A stretch of 64,000 nucleotides of DNA. Origin: Paraphaeosphaeria minitans (taxonomy: Eukaryota > Ascomycota > Dothideomycetes > Pleosporales > Didymosphaeriaceae). The notes under the pieces were generated by a model. The model had not been told where the DNA came from and did no database searches. It saw only the letters and a list, made by a program, of their open reading frames with translations. Location of the stretch: the NCBI GenBank assembly GCA_015832175.1, contig WJXW01000001.1, positions 3,224,001-3,288,000 on the forward strand, in the 5' to 3' direction. Position 1 is the stretch's first letter; the number at the start of each line of letters is the position of its first letter. Shown here piece after piece: positions 33,605 through 44,216 of this stretch. Made by a program: the position numbers and the translations under genes.

Positions 33605-34694
33605 GCGAACGCAGAGTCGGGACCAGCGACGCAGAACTGACTTCCCGCACGTGTATTAATATGTACTGTGAACACCATCTATGCAGTCTTCAAATACCCA
33701 AGAGGGCCTCGTGTCGCGAAAGCATTCGTGAGCTGCGTGGGACGGTACCAACATGGGGCTGAAGTAGAACTGGCCATACTTTGCTTCTATCATAGTCTGC
33801 ACAAGACAAGGACAATTTTCAGATAATCGATGCAATTGTACAGGCACAAACCAATGTGAACATTGCAGTCGGTCGTCGTGGATGTAGAGCACCTTGGCCT
33901 CCCATGTCCGTTCCGAATGCTTCCGTGCACCTGTGCTTATTTTAGCCACGTGGAGGTGATGCAATCATCATGTGATTGTTGGTCTTGGCAGTATCAAATG
34001 GACGACGGCTGTCTCTTTCGCAAATCGTGTGAACTCGACCATAGAGGCCCGATTCTTATTCCTCACTCTCACAGCAATTTACACACCGCAAAGGAACCCC
34101 CCAACTCGTCAAACTCCCCCCAGAGGCTTGCATCATCATACGAGAAGTACGTGCCTCCTCACTAACCTCCCTCCACCCGCCCGGCCTTTACTAGCACTCA
34201 GACCCATCGTCTCTTCCGCGTTTAGTGCTCCGGACCCTGCGCATCATCGGCTGCTCAAGTGCACACACACACGCTTCCTTTATGTCGTCCACCATCGCCC
34301 TGAAGAATGACTTGTTCTCCGACAGCGGCTAACGGACTTCGCCAGCCCCACGTTTGCCTCTCCCACGTTCTCCCTACCCCGCTGCGACTATTGCTACTGC
34401 ACATCACGCGACAAGACCGCGGCGATTGAAACATCGGTTCACCTTCACTTGAGTGCTCGCAGATGATGCTATAAGGCCCACTAGCCGCCCGCACCAAACG
34501 GCGCACCCCACGACTACACCAAACGCCCCCCCAGGCAACCCGCGTTCGCTCCGAGTAATTGCTTGTGTTGCTGTGCAGTGACACCACCGCCCTTAGGTAC
34601 CGTTCTACCACGCCACCACGCCACCGCGACGCCAGACCCACGCTTGCATACACGCACAACCGAATAGCCCAACCCACCACCACGACAACCCACA
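33605..34694. other. Intergenic region between uS7m and the USP-domain gene
   Basis: About 1.1 kb. The right half is C-rich, with repeated CCACC runs leading up to the USP-gene ATG, which suggests a long pyrimidine-rich 5' UTR. No gene is supported. Confidence 0.4.
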
Positions 34695-36785
34695 ATGTCT
34701 CTGGAAGCGGCGCTGGACGACGAGCGGAAGGAGGTGCTGGCCTTGCTCGAAGCCAATACCCGCGCAAACTCAGGGCGCTCCGGGAGCCCTCATGTGGGCG
34801 GTCGCGCGATGAGCCCCGACATGTCGTCTATCCGCAGTATGCTGGATGTTGGTGGCCCGCACAAAGCAGATTGGTCGCATCTCGGGAAGAAGAAACGAAA
34901 CAGCAGTCGCGGTAGCAATCCCTCGTCTCCGCCGCCTTCCGCCCGCAGCTTTGGTGGCTCTTCCGTCGACCCGGAATCGCAATACCAATTCTCAATGCTG
35001 CCCACCATAGAGGCGCACTCCATGCCAAAACGCGTGTCGCAAGGCGGCAAGGCGAGCAATACAGTCAAACCTCGAGCAATGTCATCCGTCTTCGGCGACC
35101 AATCTGGGAAGGCAGTGTCGAACAGAGACCGGGACCGACACGGTTCGTTCAACGGACCTTACCAGAGCAAGAAGACCAGTAGTCCTGGTCCGGGCAGATC
35201 GCAGTCTCCGGGTGGTCGCGTGCTTAACACAACTTCTTTGAACTTGGTGGCCTCTCGGAACAAGTATGTGACCGATTCCGGCAAAGTCATCGACATGTCA
35301 TCCGCATATCGTAAACTTTCAGATGCAAACCTTAGCCGGTCAGGCGGGAGTCTCTCATCGCTTCCAAATCGAAAAGGCTTTGACCCTACCAAGGGACAGA
35401 GTCTAGCTCCTGGAGGCGGCGTTCGCTTAGCCACAGACGATTTGGGTGACGACGAAGCTGCAGTCGAATCCAGCGAGAACGAAGACTCTGAAGATTCGGA
35501 CGTTGATGGCTGGGGAGGTGCCAAGAGACGAGGCAGACCACGTAGACGGAGCGAAGGTAGCGAAGCTAGCGAGGGTACAGCTCCGAAGAGCTTACTGGCA
35601 GCCGCTGAGGAAGAACGTGAGTGGAACAAGCCTGGGACTGATATGGAAAGTATTGACTCAAGCAGGCAAAGACGTATCCTCCTCTCGCAGGGTGCAATCC
35701 ATGCTGGAACCGGACGTAACCATCACTGGTCCAGACGGTACTACATTAGCTGGCGAAAAAATGTCGAACAAGAAATCAGGAGTGCACCCGTATACGAGCT
35801 TTGATCAGGGCGGATCTGCCGTGTCCACCCCTTACAATTCAGATACGGAGGCAGACATGTCTGAGCTCAAGTCAGCTCAATTGCTGTCCATGAGTATTTC
35901 ACCTATCCAATCAAGCCCGGAGGCCCACCGTTGTGTCCGTCAAATCGTCCGTGGCAATTATGGCAAGTTTCTGAGAGATGCTGAGAATGGTCTGCGACGA
36001 CAGCGGGTCTACTTGGTGGCAACCGATATAAGCGAAGAAGCAGCTTATGCTTTAGAATGGACGATAGGGACAGTGCTTCGGGATGGCGATACCCTGCTCG
36101 CAGTTTATGCAGTGGACGAGGAGGCTGGTGTTGGCGGGACGGATACCCCCGGGGGCAATTTGGTTCCTATGACGGCGCAGCAAGAGTCGGATAGTCTATT
36201 GAAGACGCTCTCAAACCACCAAGGCTTTGAAGCGGGAGGACTAGGGCCATCGCCCTTGTCCAATAGCGTGTCAGCATCAGAGACAGACACTAACACCATG
36301 AACAAAGCGGAGAAGGACCGATACCAGGCGGCTGTTGAAGTGTCCGATCGCTGCGTCAAACTCCTACGGAAGACTCGCTTGCAAGTTCGGGTGGTGGTGG
36401 AAGTATTTCATTGCAAGAGTCCTAAACACATGCTTACAGAAGTGGTAAGTATGAAACAGCCTCGACACTTATGGCGTGCTACTGACATATGATTGACAGA
36501 TCGACTTCCTAGACCCCACTTTGGTGATCCTGGGGTCCAGAGGACGCAACGCATTGAAAGGGTGAGTCTACCTTCCACAACATATCTCGGCCTGGTTGTT
36601 AACCCGCTGCTAGTGTTTTGTTGGGGTCTTTCAGTAACTACCTCGTGAACAAGTCTTCGGTTCCAGTGATGGTAGCAAGGAAACGTCTCCGCAAGCACAG
36701 CAAGTACAAGCGCAAGAATCTGCGGCTGTCCAACGTCATCTCGCCGTCTAACAACGGTCGGCTCGTCAACGCTAAAATCGACTAA
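34695..36785 (+). CDS. Universal-stress-protein (USP) domain protein with long disordered N-terminus
   Basis: Exons 34695..35616, 35666..36444, 36500..36561 and 36635..36785, with introns of 49, 55 and 73 nt; 637 residues. Residues 1-400 are disordered and rich in Ser, Gly, Pro and Arg, with an acidic block (SSENEDSEDSDVDGWGG) followed by an AT-hook-like KRRGRPRRR near residue 280. The USP fold starts at about residue 419 (QRVYLVATDISEEAAYALEW, then GTVLRDGDTLLAVYAVDEE), is interrupted by an insert of about 65 residues rich in Gly and Ser, resumes at RYQAAVEVSDRCVKLLRKTR, and ends with DPTLVILGSRGRNALKGNYL, VNKSSVPVMVARKRLRKHSK. The GSRGRN...GNYLVNKSSVPVMVA block is the nucleotide-binding region of USPs. 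Fungal proteins of this build are known only as USP-family proteins; the role of the N-terminus is unknown. Confidence 0.88.
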
Positions 36786-37098
36786 ACCTTTTTGTATGGA
36801 AATTTGTCAAACGGTATCACATCTCAATGGCGTTGAGTCTAGTGTGGGGTCGATAGAAGGGCGCAATGAGGTGTGAGATCGCGTGGCGAAACGTAACCAG
36901 TTTACGATCGCTTGGTTTAGCATGAAACACTGTTTCTCCCGGGATAAAATTCACATCTTCCAAACCTTTCTATCTTTTCCCCTATAGTTCCCATCTATGT
37001 GGTCATGCTTGGAAGAGAATGAAAATGGACATTATTGAAAAGCACTGTTTGTCATAGCATAGTACGAACAATGATAGCACTGGGCTCCCACGTGCGTG
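36786..37098. other. Intergenic region before the HET-domain locus
   Basis: About 310 bases: the USP gene 3' end and the putative promoter of the HET gene. No gene or strong motif apart from a CACGTG at 37089-37094. Confidence 0.35.
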
Positions 37099-39394
37099 AT
37101 GGTTGCCGAGCATAAACCGTATGACATGTCTGCATACACAGTGCAGTCACCACGCAGCCTGAGAGTAGGACACTTCGAAATCCTCGAGGTCGACGAGCTC
37201 TAATTCGATACATCGAGCATCCACGCACATGTGGTCAGCCCTAGGGTGAAGCAAGCTTTAGTTTACCCACAGCAACAGCAGTACCCTCACGAAATTCACG
37301 ATGAAGCCGGCGATTCTCTGCTCGCTCATCTCCACCGTCTCGCACCATCTGTTGCGAAAGATTTCCTACCGAGACCATCTATCCGGGATGATGTCGCCTT
37401 TCGTCTCATCAACGACGCGTACCCGGAGGGTGAAGAAGAGTCCTACATAGCCATAAGCTACGTTTGGTACAAAGTCAGCCGAGACACCCCAAAGAAACTC
37501 ATCTCGCTTGTCGGTGATCTGCCGTTCGGATGGGTTCAGACTGTCGAGCAGGTTCCTCTTCCGACCACGAAAGGAATGTTCCAGGCTGTGCTAAACGAGA
37601 GAAGGGCAGGCGAGGGATTGTGGTTCGACCAAGTGTGCATCAATCAAGAAGACGTGATCGAAAAGGCCTTGGCTATTGGAACCATGGATTCCATCTACAA
37701 GAATGCGCGAATTGTGGTTGCAGCTTTGGACGATGTCTCCGTCACGGTGGAGGAGCTACAATATCTCGAGCAGTACTACCATAAGTACGTCTTCTCGGAC
37801 TTACCGCTGGATCAACACCCCAATCGTGGAATGAATCCGCCAGTCATGCAGCAGTATCCTTGGTTACGATCTTTCGTGGAGCGGATCCTCAGTTCGATGT
37901 GGTTTGAAAGAGCTTGGTGCGCCCATGAGCTACGCATGGGACGTAGTCATGTGTTTCTTGTGCCCTGCAGTATGGAATATGGAGAGGATTCCGCTTATAC
38001 GGTCGTTCGGTTGACCGGAGCTTTCTTCGTTCATGTTGGTCCTTGCCAGTGAAGTCATCACATCCTCCGCAACGCAACAACAGATCGAGTCTCTACTTCG
38101 ACTTGTACCTGACTCTCTCTCATACTATGATCAAGGAGCTGTCGCTGTGCGAGAATCTTATCCTAGACCGAGACCTTCACTATGGCGATCACTGGTACCT
38201 ACAATTCCAGAGATTTTCAACATGAAAGCTGGAGGGAACCCCCGGCTACCTGAACATATGAGAAGACTGGACGCGAACCGGGACAAGACGTCTATTGTGT
38301 TGAATGTCACCGGCATACCCTTAGTACTAAAACCACCTTCGCCCTTGCGACGACCAGCAATCAAGGACGAGTGTCTCCGTCAGCTTCTCCTCATCGGATT
38401 AGCAGCAAGAGACCCAGTAACACTCTGCACAACCGGTGCACCACTACAGCTCCACGACGGCTCTATATCATGGCTCTGCAAACCTACGCCGCTCGATCAG
38501 CCATCTTCATACTCTGTTCAACCTCCAGCTTTCCCACAAACAACGAACACAATCACACAAGGCTCAGACGGACGAGCAGAATATATCCAGCTCGACCTCA
38601 TCTTCCTCGACCTCCCACACCGCACGCAGCCCAACCCCAACTTCCCCGCAATCGCTCAGCGCGCTCGCGAATTCATCGAACTCTGCATCCAATACCAGGT
38701 GCAGAGCCATACCCTCTGGAATCTTGCACAAACATCAACACACCCGCGAGCTCCGGCCCTGCGGAACATCTTCCTACAAACCCTGGCATGCATGTTCGAA
38801 TGCGGAGCCGCCTGGCTCCTAGACGTGGTCTCCCAACCCTCCTTCCCACAGAGCATCTCCAGCCTCGACCCTGCGGCCCTGGAGCTCCTATTCAATCCCC
38901 AAGTCATCCTGCGCACCTACGTCAACATCCCCTTCTCCGCCGCGCTGCTGCACATCCTAGGGACGTTCATCGCACACGGAATCCCCTGGGCGTCTTCGGC
39001 CAGCGAACGCACGCACGGCCCGCTCGTCGTGTCCGCGCCGTCGCCTTCACCTCCACCTCCACCGCGTACTTTCGCGCACAAGACCGTGCCGCTTCCCAGC
39101 GAGAAATTGCTCCTCTTCGCGCCCTTTGCGCACTCCAAGACGTTCCTCGTCGCTGTCCCCGCGGCCCTCAAGAGCCCAGACTACGATGCGCTGGCTCGCG
39201 GTTGGATTCTCACACCGAGTAGTCCCTTTACGGGGTCGGGCATGCGGAGCCCGAAGGCGGCGGCGGTGAGCTGGGTGTTGAGAGGGAAGGCGACGGTTTT
39301 CGGGGAGGGTGCGGTCAATGCGGGGTTGGGAGACGGTGGGGGGGAGAGTGTGCGGAACCACAGGGTTTACGGGCCGGGTGTTGGGAGTGCATGA
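37099..39394 (+). pseudogene. HET-domain (heterokaryon incompatibility) gene, disrupted by a stop and a frameshift
   Basis: HET-domain proteins trigger programmed cell death when incompatible hyphae fuse. Here the frame opened by ATG 37099 runs 34 codons to an in-frame TAA at 37201, then continues in the same frame to 38052 with no further ATG before the HET domain. The domain itself is well kept: YIAISYVWYKVSRDTPKK, LWFDQVCINQEDVIEKAL, MDSIYKNARIVVAALDDVSV, and SSMWFERAWCAHELRMGRSH. Just after RLTGAFFVH the frame jumps by +1 at about 38033 (HV to ML), after which 453 codons stay open to 39394 (LVLASEVITSS..., then a Pro-rich tail). No intron with valid GT/AG and phase accounts for either break. 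Sequencing error or non-ATG initiation are alternatives. Codon usage and openness of both halves indicate recent loss. Confidence 0.68.
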
Positions 39395-40313
39395 TTGATA
39401 GATGGTCGGGGAGTTTGAAACATATGGGACACCTAGACATTGACTTTGGGATTGCACATAGACAGATTCGATTTCTGTTAGACAACTTTGGCGGTTACGA
39501 TGCAGGCACAGGGCTGATGCGCTGCGCATCACTATCATACCTACCTACCTAATCCATCACCTCCATCTTACACGAATTACTGCGAAAACACTTTCTCCTC
39601 GAGCAGACGAACTCAGAGACATGCCATCGTAGATCCTCCATGCTAGGTATAGCATCTCCCACATGACCCGCACCTACCTTTGACATCTGCCACCTCGTCC
39701 CCTCCCCCTCCCCCCTCCCGCGACGCAATCCCGCAGAGCTCGCGCCTCCACCCCTCAATTACCTACGCCATTGCTTTTGACAGCTGCCTCACCTCTGCCA
39801 CAGAGCCCTCTCGATCCGGTACGCAAGACCGACGCATGCATGAGTCCTGTGGGCCGCACAAGCGTCCTTCCAGAAGCACGTTCGCATTGCAGCGTGCAGT
39901 GCCACCGCACCTGTACCCACCTACCTACCTACCCAGGTAGATATTTTTTTTGGATGCTCCTGCTTTTTTCGTCGTTTTAAGCGTCGTGATACCTAGAAAC
40001 AGGCGTGGAGATGTCGCGATGCGTCGCGTTTCGGAAGGCTTCTAGAAAGTTTTCGACGGGCTCCCCGGGTCAGAGGCATCGCGGACAGCAGCGGGTGGAT
40101 CCCTGCTTGGGAGGGGCTGGGGGCTGGTTGGGGCGGTGAAACACGGGGGATGGCCGCTACTATCTACAATGCGGGTGGATCGTGTATGTGGGACAGAGTA
40201 CGGGAGCACGTCAACTCGGATGCGGGGCTGTATTATTGCATTTTGCATTTTGCATATGCATTGTATTGCGTTACTTCTATTGCTGCGAGGACGCTCGGCA
40301 CACTGGAGTGGCT
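39395..40313. other. Intergenic region between the HET locus and SLY1 (convergent)
   Basis: About 920 bases in which both flanking genes end. It has a short (CCTA) run near 39918-39930 and a T8 tract near 39944. No supported gene. Confidence 0.4.
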
Positions 40314-42603
40314 CTATGAGGTCTCCTTGCCCAGCATCGCGAGGTCTGTGGTGACGAACTCGGTCGCGGAGAGTATCGCTGTGGACCCGTATATTACCCT
40401 CCTCTTCTGGCCTGTGCCTGCCGCTCCGCCTGCGCTCGTCCGCTTTGCCCACTCCTGCAGGTTGCCGTATTCGCTGTGGATAGTCAGTTTCGGGATCGCA
40501 TATGGATGTTTTGGGAGGTACTTACTCCATGCTGCCGCCGCCGACGGAGAAGACGATGGCCTCAGAGAAAGCTTGCCGGCGCTGTCCGAATGTAGCTTCG
40601 ATGCCGATCCGCGTGCCTTGCTGATTGCGGGCTTGGCTCGCAGGAGGCAGTGTTCCTCGAGCGTTCGCAGACCGCGGGTCGAAGTAGAGGTAGTTCTCTG
40701 TCTTCTGTATGGCACTCGACGAGGCATTTGCAGGATCCATAAGTGATTCCGTGATCTTGGTCAAGGTCAGATCCTTGTTCGCGGGCAAGAAGTTCTTGAC
40801 TCCTTCGAGAAGACCGCCAATGTTGGCGCCTAAGCCAGCTTCCTTGAACTTGTCCGTAACACGAGATGAGAGACCGCTGAAACCACCGAATAGTTGAGAA
40901 GCGGTGTTTTGTGCCGGTTGTGTTGGAGCAGAGGAAATCATGGTCATGCGGGTGAGTTGTCGAACGGTTCGGACGTATTTAATGGACGTTGTGTCTGCAC
41001 CTGCGGTTTCTAAGGCTTGAGTGAAGCTGTCTAGGTCTGATCTGGTGAGTTCCGTCTCAGTTGTAAGATACCTGGCGGATGTGAGTACGATGGAAAGACG
41101 TGAGCGGGCGGCTTTCGCACCATTGGAGGAATAGTCTTAGTTTATCGAGCGGTTCATTGCCTTTGTCGGAGGCTTTGATCAGGTCTAGCACCTGGGCTTT
41201 AGTCTGCTTGGAAAGTTCTTCTTCCAGCTGGAAGTACTCATCGAGTTTGCGATCTTCAATCGGTCAGTAAGTCGGCCAGTCTTCAGTGCATAGTAAGATG
41301 TTGTACCCTTGATTCCCCTCATGAGCGCTTCGAGGATCTCCATGTGCATTGTGATAGTCGCCTTCCGCTCCTTCAACTCAGGCAGAGCTGCCATGGCACC
41401 TTTCAGATGGGCTGCAAACGAATTCGTATCACCCGAGAGGTCATCTATCGATGAAGTACCTGTCTTTTTCGTGATTTCATTGGCGTCCTCTTGGTATTTG
41501 TTCCATTCCGTCGACACGTTTTCGGCTACTTCTGGGAACGGGAGGGAAGAATTGCGGAGCCAGAAGTTATCCGAAGCGGTGAGGTCGTATGACTGTTTTT
41601 TGGTGCCCTTTTCAGGATGGTCGCTATCCACTGGCACATTCATGGTAATCTTGTTGAGGTGCATCGATAGAACATCATAGATTAGAGATTGGTAAACCCA
41701 ACTGTGACTGAGCATGGCCGTCAAGTCGACGTTTCGATCCACGAGAACGAGCACAGGCCTGGAACTTGTGGCGGATGACTTTTGGTCTCCAGAGAAAAGA
41801 TTTGTCTTCGAGTTTAGGATGTGATCTCGCAGCTTCCTGTCGAGTTTCGCCGCGACGAGCTCAGCTGGACCGCCCTTGCTCGAGCGAATGATTGGGATGG
41901 TGCCCATGGTCACAACGACGGAGAAAAGGCCAGACACAATGCGGTCCACGAGGACATCTAGTTCCTGGTCGGAGACGTTTGCGCTGTTCAAGGTGCCGTA
42001 TGCACCCTTCATGCCCAGCGAAAATAGATCAGGTTCGGAAACGATGAAGTTCAGGTACTGGTCGTATATTTGGGCAATGTGCTCTGCGGTGCTCGAGGCC
42101 ACTGTCTGCTGGGCGAAGTCCTCGAGGAGGGGTCTCGGTACCGAAGACAGGAAATTTATGTAGGCGGGGGAGTATAGGTTGCGCGAGAGGTCGCTCGTGA
42201 CGGCTTGGAGGTTTTCGGCTGTGGGCTCTATGAGGTAGATGACTGGCACATCGGGAATCATGTGTCTTGTGGTGTTGATAGACAGGTATATCGTCACGCC
42301 CCAGGCCCGCAGGTCGTTGACGCGCAGGACGGAGGAGACGACGTCGCGCGAGAAGTCGTCGAACACCAGGACCTTCCATATCGGTTCGCCCGTTTCGGAG
42401 AGGATTGGGGTGTTGGCGGCGGGCAGAGCATCGTTGGCGTCTTCATCAGAGGGCTGCTTCGGGGCGTTCAGATTGAGGATGCGCTGGATTGACGCTGGAA
42501 AGTGCTGTTAGGTTCGGCAGTCGGGATAGTTCAAAGGCAAAGGGCAACATGGAGAGCACAATGCGCGGTACATACCGATCTGGCGATGGCGGAGAGAAGC
42601 CAT
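40314..42603 (-). CDS. SLY1: Sec1/Munc18-family protein Sly1
   Basis: SM protein that binds the syntaxin Sed5 (and Ufe1) and drives SNARE pairing in ER-Golgi transport. Exons read 42603..42576, 42494..41307, 41253..41121, 41071..40526 and 40473..40314, with introns of 81, 53, 49 and 52 nt; 684 residues, close to yeast Sly1 (666). Landmarks: the N-terminus MASLRHRQIASIQRILNLNA (first nine residues on a 28-nt exon), IWKVLVFDDFSRDVVSSVLR, YSPAYINFLSSVPRPLLEDF, IRSSKGGPAELVAAKLDRKL, RPVLVLVDRNVDLTAMLSHS with WVYQSLIYDVL, NDFWLRN-type DNFWLRNSSLPFPEVAENV, IKDRKLDEYFQLEEELSKQ, YLTTETELTRSDLDSFTQAL, and a C-terminal VFSVGGG with DEYGNLQEWAKR and RRVIYGSTAILSATEF. The loop before the last strand is Ser/Ala/Asn-rich. 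Divergent from the PNUTS-like gene. Confidence 0.95.
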
Positions 42604-43746
42604 GGCGATGGCGGTGGCGGCGGCGGTGGTAGAGGAGTGATGTTTGGCGCCCGCCCGTAATGCAATCACCTCATGCGCGGGTCAGCGGAGTCGCAACGAG
42701 GACACAGATGCAGTGCAGTGCAGCGGACAAGGCACGGAAAGCTACAGCGTGGGCGGAAATGCGCGGCCTGGCGCTCTGCGATATCCATCTACCTATTCAC
42801 AGCTACACCTGGCAACTGCATCACCGCTGCACGCGAGCCCACGTCGGGTCTAGCGCGCCAAGCGGCGTCGCAGTTCGCGCCTGCGGCCGGGCTGCCCCCG
42901 CGCTGGCGCTGAAAAAGAGACCTGCCCGCGTCGCACCTCTCTCCTTCCACTCATCACATCACCTCTCATCCGTCGACACCACCTACCAACTTCTTCCCTT
43001 CTCCGCCCCATGCCACTTCTCAGTGACGCCTTGCCCACTTCATAAGGGCGTTGGATTTCAGTCTAGATTCATTTTCCTCGCCGTGCGCGAGTCGTGCTTT
43101 CAGGTCTGGCTGGTGGCGGCTTGGTTGGGCGCAGGACGCAGGACGCAGGACGCAGGAAGGGCAGGGCAGCAGTGACACTCAACCCAGCGTCTGTACTAAT
43201 ACAGCTGCGTCGACGTCTAGCCGGCCCATCGCACAAAGCGTAGAGCAGCTCTGAGCGAGCGACAAACGGCGTGCGTGTCTCGTTCGCGCCGTGGTGTGCT
43301 GGGCGATACGTCAAGTGACAGTACCCGCCGTGCGCGCCTCGCCATAGCAGGCCTACGTGCCGCCTAATAAAATCCAAAAGGCTACGACTTCGTGGACCAC
43401 GGGTTACGGCAGCGCGCTTTGAACGGTTCAGCTCAGTCGGACAGGCAGCAAACGCCTGCGCGTCTCACCCTCTGCTGCCGCCCCGACTCACTCCCACTCG
43501 CGAGAGCGCAGGACTCTGCAGCAGACCCCGACAGACTCAGCAACACTGCGCTACCGCCCAGTTCGGAAGTATTACGGGCCTTTTGGCAGAGGGCCTTTTC
43601 CCGCTCTTTCACCCCTGTGAGTCCGCGCGAGGCCGATTGTCGCCTAGTGTCCTTTTTTCATTGCCGCATAATTCCCTCTGCCGTGGCACAGTGTGGGGCC
43701 AGCCAATAGGGCTGATCGACAAAGTCAATCGTTGCCCGTGTACACC
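42604..43746. promoter_or_regulatory. Divergent promoter region between SLY1 and the PNUTS-like gene
   Basis: About 1.1 kb between diverging starts. It includes a 7-bp tandem repeat GCAGGAC (four copies, 43131-43157) and otherwise GC-rich DNA. No gene is supported. Confidence 0.45.
43131..43157. repeat. 7-bp tandem repeat (GCAGGAC), almost four copies
   Basis: Uninterrupted GCAGGAC units followed directly by a GGGCA motif, in the promoter between SLY1 and the PNUTS-like gene. Confidence 0.85.
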
Positions 43747-44178
43747 ATGGCGCCCACTCACGTGCCTGGTGAACAGCTGCCGTCGCAAGGGCAGAACTTG
43801 TACACCAACTCGCCATACCAAAACATCTACCCTGTTGACCAGTACGATGCGCAATCGTGGAACGGTCAGCTCCAACATGCCGCTCTGGTGCCCGATAATC
43901 CCCAGGCCCAGACGCAGACTTGGCACCACAACACCTACCCGGCCCAACCATACAGCCAAATAACCTCGCCGTATGTAAATCAGGGTCTAGCAAACCGAAC
44001 CGCCTCGCCATACCAATACGCCCAGTTTGGGAATCATGCCTCTGCCACAAGCTATGGCCACGCGGGAAACGTCGACCCCTCGTTGAGCGTCAACCCAACT
44101 GCAATGCGCCAACCACCACCACCACAACCACCACAACCACCACCACCACAACAACTACAGCAGCAGCAACAACAGCAG

Positions 44179-44216
<38 letters not shown>

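Noticed and set aside
37189..37238. 50-nt intron (GTCGAC...GTCAG) that would remove the in-frame TAA of the HET gene
   Set aside because: Splicing there creates an immediate CCC-TAG stop; the alternative acceptor at 37244 also breaks frame.
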